The notes beneath the pieces are model-generated. The model had not been told where the DNA came from. It did not search any database and was given only the letters and a program-made list of their open reading frames with translations. Of a stretch of DNA of 64,000 bases, positions 24,901 to 39,820 are shown in pieces (within the stretch, counting starts at the first letter, position 1; every line of letters starts with the position of its first letter). The position numbers were made by a program, and so were the translations under genes. This DNA is from Auanema rhodensis (Eukaryota > Nematoda > Chromadorea > Rhabditida > Rhabditidae), in the NCBI GenBank assembly GCA_964057225.1, contig OZ059899.1, forward strand, positions 17,616,501 through 17,680,500. Reading direction: 5' to 3'.

Positions 24901-27900
24901 GATGTATTAGTGTATGTTGAGTTTCCATGTACACTCAACATTGCTTCCAAAAACATTTTTACAAAAATTTTTCCGAAAAATTTCGAAATAATTTCGCAAA
25001 AAGTAGATGTTTTTAGATTCCTTTTTTCAAGGCAAAGACGATGGACAAAGTAATTCAACGAAAAAATTAATTCTGCAGGGTGAAAATCGAGGATATAAGT
25101 GTGAACTTATATCAGTTGATATCTCGGTGCATTTTTAAGCTAGCGCAAATCTGATAACACAGATCGACGCAGCTTAAAAATCCGCATCGATTGCACTATA
25201 CTACATTGAGAAACGCATAATACAAAACTTAGTTATGATCGTTTGAAAAAAGATGCATTAGTGTATGTTGAGTTTCCATGTACACTCAACATTGCTTCCA
25301 AAAACATTTTTACAAAAATTTTTCCGAAAAATTTCGAAATAATTTCGCAAAAAGTAGATGTTTTTAGATTCCTTTTTTCAAGGCAAAGACGATGGACAAA
25401 GTAATTCAACGAAAAAATTAATTCTGCAGGGTGAAAATCGAGGATATAAGTGTGAACTTATATCAGTTGATATCTCGGTGCATTTTTAAGCTAGCGCAAA
25501 TCTGATAACACAGATCGACGCAGCTTAAAAATCCGCATCGATTGCACTATACTACATTGAGAAATGCTTGATACAAAAATTAGTTATGATCGTTTGAAAA
25601 AAGATGCATTAGTGTATGTTGAGTTTCCATGTACACTCAACATTGCTTCCAAAAACATTTTGACAAAAATTTTTCCGAAAAATTTCAAAATAATTTTGCA
25701 AAAAGTAGATGTTTTTAGATTCCTTTTTTCAAGGCAAAGACGATGGACAAAGTTATTCAACGAAAAAATTAATTCTGCAGGGTGAAAATCGAGGATATAA
25801 GTGTGAACTTATATCAGTTGATATCTCGGTGCATTTTTAAGCTAGCGCAAATCTGATAACACAGATCGACGCAGCTTAAAAATCCGCATCGAATGCACTA
25901 TACTACATTGAGAAACGCTTAATACAAAACTTAGTTATGATCGTTTGAAAAATGATGCATTAGTGTATGTTGAGTTTCCATGTACACTCAACATTGCTTC
26001 CAAAAACATTTTGACAAAAATTTTTCCGAAAAATTTCGAAATAATTTCGCAAAAAGTAGATGTTTTCAGATTTCTTTTTTCAAGGCAAAGACGATGGACA
26101 TTGTTATTCAACGAAAAAATTGATTCTGCTGGGTGAAAATCGAGGATATAAGTGTGAACTTATATCAGTTGATATCTCGGTGCATTTTTAAGCTAGCGCA
26201 AATCTGATAACACAGATCGACGCAGCTTAAAAATCCGCATCGAATGCACTATACAACATTGAGAAACGCTTAATACAAAAATTAGTTATGATCGTTTGAA
26301 AAATGATGCATTAGTGTATGTTGAGTTTCCATGTACACTCAACATTGCTTCCAAAAACATTTTTACAAAAATTTTTCCGAAAAATTTCGAAATAATTTCG
26401 CAAAAAGTAGATGTTTTTAGATTCCTTTTTTCAAGGCAAAAACGATGGACATTGTTATTCAACGAAAAAATTGATTCTGCAGGGTGAAAATCGAGGATAT
26501 AAGTGTGAACTTATATCAGTTGATATCTCGGTGCATTTTTAAGCTAGCGCAAATCTGATAACACAGATCGACGCAGCTTAAAAATCCGCATCGATTGCAC
26601 TATACTACATTGAGAAACGCTTAATACAAAAATTAGTTATGATCGTTTGAAAAATGATGCATTAGTGTATGTTGAGTTTCCATGTACACTCAACATTGCT
26701 TCCAAAAACATTTTGACAAAAATTTTTCCGAAAAATTTCGAAATAATTTCGCAAAAAGTAGATGTTTTCAGATTTCTTTTTTCAAGGCAAAGACGATGGA
26801 CATTGTTATTCAACGAAAAAATTGATTCTGCAGGGTGAAAATCGAGGATATAAGTGTGAACTTATATCAGTTGATATCTCGGTGCATTTTTAAGCTAGCG
26901 CAAATCTGATAACACAGATCGACGCAGCTTAAAAATCCGCATCGATTGCACTATACTACATTGAGAAACGCTTAATACAAAACTTAGTTATGATCGTTTG
27001 AAAAAAGATGCATTAGTGTATGTTGAGTTTCCATGTACACTCAACATTGCTTCCAAAAACATTTTTACAAAAATTTTTCCGAAAAATTTCGAAATAATTT
27101 CGCAAAAAGTAGATGTTTTTAGATTCCTTTTTTCAAGGCAAAGACGATGGACATTGTTATTCAACGAAAAAATTGATTCTGCAGGGTGAAAATCGAGGAT
27201 ATAAGTGTGAACTTATATCAGTTGATATCTCGGTGCATTTTTAAGCTAGCGCAAATCTGATAACACAGATCGACGCAGCTTAAAAATCCGCATCGATTGC
27301 ACTATACTACATTGAGAAATGCTTGATACAAAAATTAGTTATGATCGTTTGAAAAAAGATGCATTAGTGTATGTTGAGTTTCCATGTACACTCAACATTG
27401 CTTCCAAAAACATTTTGACAAAAATTTTTCCGAAAAATTTCAAAATAATTTTGCAAAAAGTAGATGTTTTTAGATTCCTTTTTTCAAGGCAAAGACGATG
27501 GACAAAGTTATTCAACGAAAAAATTAATTCTGCAGGGTGAAAATCGAGGATATAAGTGTGAACTTATATCAGTTGATATCTCGGTGCATTTTTAAGCTAG
27601 CGCAAATCTGATAACACAGATCGACGCAGCTTAAAAATCCGCATCGATTGCACTATACTACATTGAGAAACGCATAATACAAAACTTAGTTATGATCGTT
27701 TGAAAAAAGATGCATTAGTGTATGTTGAGTTTCCATGTACACTCAACATTGCTTCCAAAAACATTTTTACAAAAATTTTTCCGAAAAATTTCGAAATAAT
27801 TTCGCAAAAAGTAGATGTTTTTAGATTCCTTTTTTCAAGGCAAAGACGATGGACAAAGTAATTCAACGAAAAAATTAATTCTGCAGGGTGAAAATCGAGG

Positions 27901-27946
27901 ATATAAGTGTGAACTTATATCAGTTGATATCTCGGTGCATTTTTAA

Positions 27947-30900
27947 GCTAGCGCAAATCTGATAACACAGATCGACGCAGCTTAAAAATCCGCATCGAAT
28001 GCACTATACTACATTGAGAAATGCTTGATACAAAAATTAGTTATGATCGTTTGAAAAAAGATGCATTAGTGTATGTTGAGTTTCCATGTACACTCAACAT
28101 TGCTTCCAAAAACATTTTGACAAAAATTTTTCCGAAAAATTTCAAAATAATTTTGCAAAAAGTAGATGTTTTTAGATTCCTTTTTTCAAGGCAAAGACGA
28201 TGGACAAAGTTATTCAACGAAAAAATTAATTCTGCAGGGTGAAAATCGAGGATATAAGTGTGAACTTATATCAGTTGATATCTCGGTGCATTTTTAAGCT
28301 AGCGCAAATCTGATAACACAGATCGACGCAGCTTAAAAATCCGCATCGAATGCACTATACTACATTGAAAAACGCTTAATACAAAAATTAGTTATGATCG
28401 TTTGAAAAAAGATGCATTAGTGTATGTTGAGTTTCCATGTACACTCAACATTGCTTCCAAAAACATTTTGACAAAAATTTTTCCGAAAAATTTCAAAATA
28501 ATTTTGCAAAAAGTAGATGTTTTTAGATTTCTTTTTTCAAGGCAAAGACGATGGACAAAGTTATTCAACGAAAAAATTAATTCTGCAGGGTGAAAATCGA
28601 GGATATAAGTGTGAACTTATATCAGTTGATATCTCGGTGCATTTTTAAGCTAGCGCAAATCTGATAACACAGATCGAAGCAGCTTAAAAATCCGCATCGA
28701 TTGCACTATACTACATTGAGAAACGCATAATACAAAACTTAGTTATGATCGTTTGAAAAAAGATGCATTAGTGTATGTTGAGTTTCCATGTACACTCAAC
28801 ATTGCTTCCAAAAACATTTTTACAAAAATTTTTCCGAAAAATTTCGAAATAATTTCGCAAAAAGTAGATGTTTTTAGATTCCTTTTTTCAAGGCAAAGAC
28901 GATGGACATTGTTATTCAACGAAAAAATTGATTCTGCAGGGTGAAAATCGAGGATATAAGTGTGAACTTATATCAGTTGATATCTCGGTGCATTTTTAAG
29001 CTAGCGCAAATCTGATAACACAGATCGACGCAGCTTAAAAATCCGCATCGATTGCACTATACTACATTGAGAAACGCTTAATACAAAACTTAGTTATGAT
29101 CGTTTGAAAAAAGATGCATTAGTGTATGTTGAGTTTCCATGTACACTCAACATTGCTTCCAAAAACATTTTTACAAAAATTTTTCCGAAAAATTTCGAAA
29201 TAATTTCGCAAAAAGTAGATGTTTTTAGATTCCTTTTTTCAAGGCAAAGACGATGGACATTGTTATTCAACGAAAAAATTGATTCTGCAGGGTGAAAATC
29301 GAGGATATAAGTGTGAACTTATATCAGTTGATATCTCGGTGCATTTTTAAGCTAGCGCAAATCTGATAACACAGATCGACGCAGCTTAAAAATCCGCATC
29401 GATTGCACTATACTACATTGAGAAATGCTTAATACAAAAATTAGTTATGATCGTTTGAAAAAAGATGCATTAGTGTATGTTGAGTTTCCATGTACACTCA
29501 ACATTGCTTCCAAAAACATTTTGACAAAAATTTTTCCGAAAAATTTCAAAATAATTTTGCAAAAAGTAGATGTTTTTAGATTCCTTTTTTCAAGGCAAAG
29601 ACGATGGACAAAGTTATTCAACGAAAAAATTAATTCTGCAGGGTGAAAATCGAGGATATAAGTGTGAACTTATATCAGTTGATATCTCGGTGCATTTTTA
29701 AGCTAGCGCAAATCTGATAACACAGATCGACGCAGCTTAAAAATCCGCATCGATTGCACTATACTACATTGAGAAACGCATAATACAAAACTTAGTTATG
29801 ATCGTTTGAAAAAAGATGCATTAGTGTATGTTGAGTTTCCATGTACACTCAACATTGCTTCCAAAAACATTTTTACAAAAATTTTTCCGAAAAATTTCGA
29901 AATAATTTCGCAAAAAGTAGATGTTTTTAGATTCCTTTTTTCAAGGCAAAGACGATGGACAAAGTAATTCAACGAAAAAATTAATTCTGCAGGGTGAAAA
30001 TCGAGGATATAAGTGTGAACTTATATCAGTTGATATCTCGGTGCATTTTTAAGCTAGCGCAAATCTGATAACACAGATCGACGCAGCTTAAAAATCCGCA
30101 TCGATTGCACTATACTACATTGAGAAACGCATAATACAAAACTTAGTTATGATCGTTTGAAAAAAGATGCATTAGTGTATGTTGAGTTTCCATGTACACT
30201 CAACATTGCTTCCAAAAACATTTTTACAAAAATTTTTCCGAAAAATTTCGAAATAATTTCGCAAAAAGTAGATGTTTTTAGATTCCTTTTTTCAAGGCAA
30301 AGACGATGGACAAAGTAATTCAACGAAAAAATTAATTCTGCAGGGTGAAAATCGAGGATATAAGTGTGAACTTATATCAGTTGATATCTCGGTGCATTTT
30401 TAAGCTAGCGCAAATCTGATAACACAGATCGACGCAGCTTAAAAATCCGCATCGAATGCACTATACTACATTGAGAAATGCTTGATACAAAAATTAGTTA
30501 TGATCGTTTGAAAAAAGATGCATTAGTGTATGTTGAGTTTCCATGTACACTCAACATTGCTTCCAAAAACATTTTGACAAAAATTTTTCCGAAAAATTTC
30601 AAAATAATTTTGCAAAAAGTAGATGTTTTTAGATTCCTTTTTTCAAGGCAAAGACGATGGACAAAGTTATTCAACGAAAAAATTAATTCTGCAGGGTGAA
30701 AATCGAGGATATAAGTGTGAACTTATATCAGTTGATATCTCGGTGCATTTTTAAGCTAGCGCAAATCTGATAACACAGATCGACGCAGCTTAAAAATCCG
30801 CATCGAATGCACTATACTACATTGAAAAACGCTTAATACAAAAATTAGTTATGATCGTTTGAAAAAAGATGCATTAGTGTATGTTGAGTTTCCATGTACA

Positions 30901-31456
30901 CTCAACATTGCTTCCAAAAACATTTTGACAAAAATTTTTCCGAAAAATTTCAAAATAATTTTGCAAAAAGTAGATGTTTTTAGATTTCTTTTTTCAAGGC
31001 AAAGACGATGGACAAAGTTATTCAACGAAAAAATTAATTCTGCAGGGTGAAAATCGAGGATATAAGTGTGAACTTATATCAGTTGATATCTCGGTGCATT
31101 TTTAAGCTAGCGCAAATCTGATAACACAGATCGAAGCAGCTTAAAAATCCGCATCGATTGCACTATACTACATTGAGAAACGCATAATACAAAACTTAGT
31201 TATGATCGTTTGAAAAAAGATGCATTAGTGTATGTTGAGTTTCCATGTACACTCAACATTGCTTCCAAAAACATTTTTACAAAAATTTTTCCGAAAAATT
31301 TCGAAATAATTTCGCAAAAAGTAGATGTTTTTAGAATCCTTTTTTCAAGGCAAAGACGATGGACATTGTTATTCAACGAAAAAATTGATTCTGCAGGGTG
31401 AAAATCGAGGATATAAGTGTGAACTTATATCAGTTGATATCTCGGTGCATTTTTAA
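27947..31456 (+). repeat. A duplication at 2457 bp (seven monomers)
   Basis: Three monomers at 27947-28999 match three at 30404-31456 in order and private variants: aaatgcttgatac, then attgaaaaacgc, then the rare tcgaagcagc (28674 and 31131), which is otherwise tcgacgcagc. The offset is exactly 2457 bp, seven monomers. The second copy carries an extra change (tagaatcc at about 31332) absent from the first. Confidence 0.8.
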
Positions 31457-34400
31457 GCTAGCGCAAATCTGATAACACAGATCGACGCAGCTTAAAAATC
31501 CGCATCAAATGCACTATACTACATTGAAAAACGCTTAATACAAAAATTAGTTATGATCGTTTGAAAAAAGATGCATTAGTGTATGTTGAGTTTCCATGTA
31601 CACTCAACATTGCTTCCAAAAACATTTTGACAAAAATTTTTCCGAAAAATTTCAAAATAATTTCGCAAAAAGTAGATGTTTTTAGATTCCTTTTTTCAAG
31701 GCAAAGACGATGGACAATGTTATTCAACGAAAAAATTAATTCTGCAGGGTGAAAATCGAGGATATAAGTGTGAACTTATATCAGTTGATATCTCGGTGCA
31801 TTTTTAAGCTAGCGCAAATCTGATAACACAGATCGACGCAGCTTAAAAATCCGCATCGAATGCACTATACTACATTGAAAAACGCTTAATACAAAAATTA
31901 GTTATGATCGTTTGAAAAATGATGCATTAGTGTATGTTGAGTTTCCATGTACACTCAACATTGCTTCCAAAAACATTTTGACAAAAATTTTTCCAAAAAA
32001 TTTCAAAATAATTTCGCAAAAAGTAAAAGTTTTTAGATTTCTTTTTTCAAGGCAAAGACGATGGACAATGTTATTCAACGAAAAAATTAATTCTGCAGGG
32101 TGAAAATCGAGGATATAAGTGTGAACTTATATCAGTTGATATCTCGGTGCATTTTTAAGCTAGCGCAAATCTGATAACACAGATCGACGCAGCTTAAAAA
32201 TCCGCATCGATTGCACTATACTACATTGAGAAATGCTTGATACAAAAATTAGTTATGATCGTTTGAAAAATGATGCATTAGTGTATGTTGAGTTTCCATG
32301 TACACTCAACATTGCTTCCAAAAACATTTTGACAAAAATTTTTCCGAAAAATTTCAAAATAATTTTGCAAAAAGTAGATGTTTTTAGATTCCTTTTTTCA
32401 AGGCAAAGACGATGGACAAAGTTATTCAACGAAAAAATTAATTCTGCAGGGTGAAAATCGAGGATATAAGTGTGAACTTATATCAGTTGATATCTCGGTG
32501 CATTTTTAAGCTAGCGCAAATCTGATAACACAGATCGACGCAGCTTAAAAATCCGCATCGATTGCACTATACTACATTGAGAAACGCATAATACAAAACT
32601 TAGTTATGATCGTTTGAAAAAAGATGCATTAGTGTATGTTGAGTTTCCATGTACACTCAACATTGCTTCCAAAAACATTTTGACAAAAATTTTTCCGAAA
32701 AATTTCAAAATAATTTTGCAAAAAGTAGATGTTTTTAGATTCCTTTTTTCAAGGCAAAGACGATGGACAAAGTTATTCAACGAAAAAATTAATTCTGCAG
32801 GGTGAAAATCGAGGATATAAGTGTGAACTTATATCAGTTGATATCTCGGTGCATTTTTAAGCTAGCGCAAATCTGATAACACAGATCGACGCAGCTTAAA
32901 AATCCGCATCGATTGCACTATACTACATTGAGAAACGCATAATACAAAACTTAGTTATGATCGTTTGAAAAAAGATGCATTAGTGTATGTTGAGTTTCCA
33001 TGTACACTCAACATTGCTTCCAAAAACATTTTTACAAAAATTTTTCCGAAAAATTTCGAAATAATTTCGCAAAAAGTAGATGTTTTTAGATTCCTTTTTT
33101 CAAGGCAAAGACGATGGACAAAGTAATTCAACGAAAAAATTAATTCTGCAGGGTGAAAATCGAGGATATAAGTGTGAACTTATATCAGTTGATATCTCGG
33201 TGCATTTTTAAGCTAGCGCAAATCTGATAACACAGATCGACGCAGCTTAAAAATCCGCATCGATTGCACTATACTACATTGAGAAACGCATAATACAAAA
33301 CTTAGTTATGATCGTTTGAAAAAAGATGCATTAGTGTATGTTGAGTTTCCATGTACACTCAACATTGCTTCCAAAAACATTTTTACAAAAATTTTTCCGA
33401 AAAATTTCGAAATAATTTCGCAAAAAGTAGATGTTTTTAGATTCCTTTTTTCAAGGCAAAGACGATGGACAAAGTAATTCAACGAAAAAATTAATTCTGC
33501 AGGGTGAAAATCGAGGATATAAGTGTGAACTTATATCAGTTGATATCTCGGTGCATTTTTAAGCTAGCGCAAATCTGATAACACAGATCGACGCAGCTTA
33601 AAAATCCGCATCGATTGCACTATACTACATTGAGAAATGCTTGATACAAAAATTAGTTATGATCGTTTGAAAAAAGATGCATTAGTGTATGTTGAGTTTC
33701 CATGTACACTCAACATTGCTTCCAAAAACATTTTGACAAAAATTTTTCCGAAAAATTTCAAAATAATTTTGCAAAAAGTAGATGTTTTTAGATTCCTTTT
33801 TTCAAGGCAAAGACGATGGACAAAGTTATTCAACGAAAAAATTAATTCTGCAGGGTGAAAATCGAGGATATAAGTGTGAACTTATATCAGTTGATATCTC
33901 GGTGCATTTTTAAGCTAGCGCAAATCTGATAACACAGATCGACGCAGCTTAAAAATCCGCATCGAATGCACTATACTACATTGAGAAACGCTTAATACAA
34001 AACTTAGTTATGATCGTTTGAAAAATGATGCATTAGTGTATGTTGAGTTTCCATGTACACTCAACATTGCTTCCAAAAACATTTTGACAAAAATTTTTCC
34101 GAAAAATTTCAAAATAATTTCGCAAAAAGTAGATGTTTTTAGATTTCTTTTTTCAAGGCAAAGACGATGGACAAAGTTATTCAACGAAAAAATTAATTCT
34201 GCAGGGTGAAAATCGAGGATATAAGTGTGAACTTATATCAGTTGATATCTCGGTGCATTTTTAAGCTAGCGCAAATCTGATAACACAGATCGACGCAGCT
34301 CAAAAATCCGCATCGAATGCACTATACTACATTGAGAAACGCTTAATACAAAACTTAGTTATGATCGTTTGAAAAATGATGCATTAGTGTATGTTGAGTT

Positions 34401-35668
34401 TCCATGTACACTCAACATTGCTTCCAAAAACATTTTTACAAAAATTTTTCCGAAAAATTTCGAAATAATTTCGCAAAAAGTAGATGTTTTTAGATTCCTT
34501 TTTTCAAGGCAAAGACGATGGACATTGTTATTCAACGAAAAAATTGATTCTGCAGGGTGAAAATCGAGGATATAAGTGTGAACTTATATCAGTTGATATC
34601 TCGGTGCATTTTTAAGCTAGCGCAAATCTGATAACACAGATCGACGCAGCTTAAAAATCCGCATCGAATGCACTATACAACATTGAGAAACGCTTAATAC
34701 AAAAATTAGTTATGATCGTTTGAAAAATGATGCATTAGTGTATGTTGAGTTTCCATGTACACTCAACATTGCTTCCAAAAACATTTTGACAAAAATTTTT
34801 CCGAAAAATTTCGAAATAATTTCGCAAAAAGTAGATGTTTTCAGATTTCTTTTTTCAAGGCAAAGACGATGGACATTGTTATTCAACGAAAAAATTGATT
34901 CTGCAGGGTGAAAATCGAGGATATAAGTGTGAACTTATATCAGTTGATATCTCGGTGCATTTTTAAGCTAGCGCAAATCTGATAACACAGATCGACGCAG
35001 CTTAAAAATCCGCATCGATTGCACTATACTACATTGAGAAACGCTTAATACAAAACTTAGTTATGATCGTTTGAAAAAAGATGCATTAGTGTATGTTGAG
35101 TTTCCATGTACACTCAACATTGCTTCCAAAAACATTTTTACAAAAATTTTTCCGAAAAATTTCGAAATAATTTCGCAAAAAGTAGATGTTTTTAGATTCC
35201 TTTTTTCAAGGCAAAGACGATGGACATTGTTATTCAACGAAAAAATTGATTCTGCAGGGTGAAAATCGAGGATATAAGTGTGAACTTATATCAGTTGATA
35301 TCTCGGTGCATTTTTAAGCTAGCGCAAATCTGATAACACAGATCGACGCAGCTTAAAAATCCGCATCGAATGCACTATACAACATTGAGAAACGCTTAAT
35401 ACAAAAATTAGTTATGATCGTTTGAAAAATGATGCATTAGTGTATGTTGAGTTTCCATGTACACTCAACATTGCTTCCAAAAACATTTTGACAAAAATTT
35501 TTCCGAAAAATTTCGAAATAATTTCGCAAAAAGTAGATGTTTTCAGATTTCTTTTTTCAAGGCAAAGACGATGGACATTGTTATTCAACGAAAAAATTGA
35601 TTCTGCAGGGTGAAAATCGAGGATATAAGTGTGAACTTATATCAGTTGATATCTCGGTGCATTTTTAA

Positions 35669-37774
35669 GCTAGCGCAAATCTGATAACACAGATCGACGC
35701 AGCTTAAAAATCCGCATCGATTGCACTATACTACATTGAGAAACGCTTAATACAAAACTTAGTTATGATCGTTTGAAAAAAGATGCATTAGTGTATGTTG
35801 AGTTTCCATGTACACTCAACATTGCTTCCAAAAACATTTTTACAAAAATTTTTCCGAAAAATTTCGAAATAATTTCGCAAAAAGTAGATGTTTTTAGATT
35901 CCTTTTTTCAAGGCAAAGACGATGGACATTGTTATTCAACGAAAAAATTGATTCTGCAGGGTGAAAATCGAGGATATAAGTGTGAACTTATATCAGTTGA
36001 TATCTCGGTGCATTTTTAAGCTAGCGCAAATCTGATAACACAGATCGACGCAGCTTAAAAATCCGCATCGATTGCACTATACTACATTGAGAAATGCTTG
36101 ATACAAAAATTAGTTATGATCGTTTGAAAAAAGATGCATTAGTGTATGTTGAGTTTCCATGTACACTCAACATTGCTTCCAAAAACATTTTGACAAAAAT
36201 TTTTCCGAAAAATTTCAAAATAATTTTGCAAAAAGTAGATGTTTTTAGATTCCTTTTTTCAAGGCAAAGACGATGGACAAAGTTATTCAACGAAAAAATT
36301 AATTCTGCAGGGTGAAAATCGAGGATATAAGTGTGAACTTATATCAGTTGATATCTCGGTGCATTTTTAAGCTAGCGCAAATCTGATAACACAGATCGAC
36401 GCAGCTTAAAAATCCGCATCGATTGCACTATACTACATTGAGAAACGCTTAATACAAAACTTAGTTATGATCGTTTGAAAAAAGATGCATTAGTGTATGT
36501 TGAGTTTCCATGTACACTCAACATTGCTTCCAAAAACATTTTTACAAAAATTTTTCCGAAAAATTTCGAAATAATTTCGCAAAAAGTAGATGTTTTTAGA
36601 TTCCTTTTTTCAAGGCAAAGACGATGGACATTGTTATTCAACGAAAAAATTGATTCTGCAGGGTGAAAATCGAGGATATAAGTGTGAACTTATATCAGTT
36701 GATATCTCGGTGCATTTTTAAGCTAGCGCAAATCTGATAACACAGATCGACGCAGCTTAAAAATCCGCATCGATTGCACTATACTACATTGAGAAATGCT
36801 TGATACAAAAATTAGTTATGATCGTTTGAAAAATGATGCATTAGTGTATGTTGAGTTTCCATGTACACTCAACATTGCTTCCAAAAACATTTTGACAAAA
36901 ATTTTTCCGAAAAATTTCAAAATAATTTTGCAAAAAGTAGATGTTTTTAGATTCCTTTTTTCAAGGCAAAGACGATGGACAAAGTTATTCAACGAAAAAA
37001 TTAATTCTGCAGGGTGAAAATCGAGGATATAAGTGTGAACTTATATCAGTTGATATCTCGGTGCATTTTTAAGCTAGCGCAAATCTGATAACACAGATCG
37101 ACGCAGCTTAAAAATCCGCATCGATTGCACTATACTACATTGAGAAACGCTTAATACAAAACTTAGTTATGATCGTTTGAAAAAAGATGCATTAGTGTAT
37201 GTTGAGTTTCCATGTACACTCAACATTGCTTCCAAAAACATTTTTACAAAAATTTTTCCGAAAAATTTCGAAATAATTTCGCAAAAAGTAGATGTTTTTA
37301 GATTCCTTTTTTCAAGGCAAAGACGATGGACATTGTTATTCAACGAAAAAATTGATTCTGCAGGGTGAAAATCGAGGATATAAGTGTGAACTTATATCAG
37401 TTGATATCTCGGTGCATTTTTAAGCTAGCGCAAATCTGATAACACAGATCGACGCAGCTTAAAAATCCGCATCGATTGCACTATACTACATTGAGAAATG
37501 CTTGATACAAAAATTAGTTATGATCGTTTGAAAAAAGATGCATTAGTGTATGTTGAGTTTCCATGTACACTCAACATTGCTTCCAAAAACATTTTGACAA
37601 AAATTTTTCCGAAAAATTTCAAAATAATTTTGCAAAAAGTAGATGTTTTTAGATTCCTTTTTTCAAGGCAAAGACGATGGACAAAGTTATTCAACGAAAA
37701 AATTAATTCTGCAGGGTGAAAATCGAGGATATAAGTGTGAACTTATATCAGTTGATATCTCGGTGCATTTTTAA
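35669..37774 (+). repeat. A dimeric higher-order repeat, 702 bp x 3
   Basis: Two monomer kinds alternate strictly: one with aacgcttaatac, tttttacaaaa and ggacattgttattc, and one with aaatgcttgatac, aataattttgc and ggacaaagttattc. The three 702-bp units start at 35669, 36371 and 37073. Corresponding monomers are nearly identical; one visible difference is gaaaaatgatg at 36829 against gaaaaaagatg in the other two. Confidence 0.85.
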
Positions 37775-38309
37775 GCTAGCGCAAATCTGATAACACAGAT
37801 CGACGCAGCTTAAAAATCCGCATCGATTGCACTATACTACATTGAGAAACGCATAATACAAAACTTAGTTATGATCGTTTGAAAAAAGATGCATTAGTGT
37901 ATGTTGAGTTTCCATGTACACTCAACATTGCTTCCAAAAACATTTTTACAAAAATTTTTCCGAAAAATTTCGAAATAATTTCGCAAAAAGTAGATGTTTT
38001 TAGATTCCTTTTTTCAAGGCAAAGACGATGGACAAAGTAATTCAACGAAAAAATTAATTCTGCAGGGTGAAAATCGAGGATATAAGTGTGAACTTATATC
38101 AGTTGATATCTCGGTGCATTTTTAAGCTAGCGCAAATCTGATAACACAGATCGACGCAGCTTAAAAATCCGCATCGATTGCACTATACTACATTGAGAAA
38201 CGCATAATACAAAACTTAGTTATGATCGTTTGAAAAAAGATGCATTAGTGTATGTTGAGTTTCCATGTACACTCAACATTGCTTCCAAAAACATTTTTAC
38301 AAAAATTTT

Positions 38310-39820
38310 CCCTAAAAATTTCAAAATAATTTTACAAAAAGTAGATGTTTTTAGATTCCTTTTTTCAAGGTGAAGACGATGGACAATGTTATTCAACAAA
38401 AAAATTAATTCTTCAGGGTGAAAATCGAGATTATAAGTGTGAACTTATATCAGTTGATATCTCGGTGCATTTTTAAGCTAGCGCAAATCTGATAACACAG
38501 ATCGACGCAGCTTAAAAATCCGCATCGAATGCACTATATTACATTGAGAAACCCTCAATACAAAAATTAGTTATGATCGTTTAGAAAATGATGTATTAGT
38601 GTATGTTGAGTTTCCATGTACACTCAACATTGCTTCCAAAACATTTTGACAAAAATTTTCCCGAAAAATTTCAAAATAATTTCACAAAAAGTAGATGTTT
38701 TTAGATTTCTTTTTTCAAGGCAAAGACGATGGACAATGTTATTCAACAAAAAAATTAATTCTTCAGGGTGAAAATCGAGGATATAAGTGTGAACTTATAA
38801 CAGTTGATATCTCGGTGCATTTTAAAGATAGCGCAAATCTGATAACATAGATCGACGCAGCTTAAAAATCCCCATCGAATGCACTATACTACATTGAGAA
38901 ACGCTCAATACAAAAATTAGTTATGATCGTTTGAAAAATGATGCATTAGTGTATGTTGAGTTTCCATGTACACTCAACATTGCTTCCAAAAACATTTTGA
39001 CAAAAATTTTCCCTAAAAATTTCAAAATATTTTCACAAAAAGTAGATGTTTTCAGATTTTTTTTTTAAGGCGAAGACGATGGACATTGTTATTCAACGAA
39101 AAAATTAATTCTCCAGGGTGAAAATCGAGGATATAAGTGTAAACTTATATCAGTTGATATCTCGGTGCATTTTAAAGATAGCGCAAATCTGATAACACAG
39201 ATCGACGCAGCTTAAAAATCCGCATCGAATGCACTATACTACATTGAGAAACGCTTGATACGAAAATTAGTTATGATCGTTTGAAAAATGATGCATTAGT
39301 GTATGTTGAGTTTCCATGTACACTCAACATTGCTTCCAAAAACATTTTGACAAAAATTTTCCCTAAAAATTTCAAAATAATTTTACAAAAAGTAGATGTT
39401 TTTAGATTCCTTTTTTCAAGGTGAAGACGATGGACAAGGTTATTCAACAAAAAAATTAATTCTTCAGGGTGAAAATCGAGGATATAAGTGTGAACTTATA
39501 TCAGTTGATATATCGGTGCATTTTAAAGATAGCGCAAATCTGATAACATAGATCGACGCAGCTTAAAAATCCGCATCGAAGGCACTATACTACATTGAGA
39601 AACGCTCAATACAAAAATTAGTCATGATCGTTTGAAAAATGATGCATTAGTGTATGTTGAGTTTCCATGTACACTCAACATTGCTTTCAAAAACATTTTG
39701 ACAAAAATTTTACCTAAAAATTTCAAAATAATTTTACAAAAAGTAGATGTTTTTAGATTCCTTTTTTCAAGGCAAAGACGATGGACAATGTTATTCAACG
39801 AAAAAATCAATTTTTCAGGG
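38310..39820 (+). repeat. Divergent A island matching the left inverted array
   Basis: From 38310 the monomers switch in mid-unit to a different variant set: attttccctaaaaatttc, aggtgaagacgatgg, cttcagggtg, gagattataagtg, cattttaaagatagcgc, gtgtaaacttat, gttgatatatcgg and tttttcagggtg. Each is the reverse complement of a variant in the left array, for example in the units at 352, 640, 991, 1693 and 2044. The large-array type resumes after 39820, in the unit followed by aaatgcttgatac. Two of the four 350-bp monomers lie here. The switch at 38310 falls inside a monomer whose first half is of the ordinary type, so it looks like a recombination or conversion boundary. Confidence 0.85.

Larger units (their letters stand above)
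24437..38125 (+). repeat. A domain 2: mixed subtypes with several higher-order periods
   Basis: Thirty-nine monomers mix three recurrent kinds. One has gagaaatgcttgatac and aataattttgc (near 25564, 27319, 28021, 30478, 32233, 33637, 36094, 36796 and 37498). One has tttttacaaaa with ggacattgttattc. One has aacgcataatac with ggacaaagtaattc (near 24.9, 25.2, 27.7, 29.8, 30.2, 33.0, 33.3 and 37.9 kb). Orders such as kind 3, kind 3, kind 1 recur, showing higher-order amplification. Confidence 0.8.
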
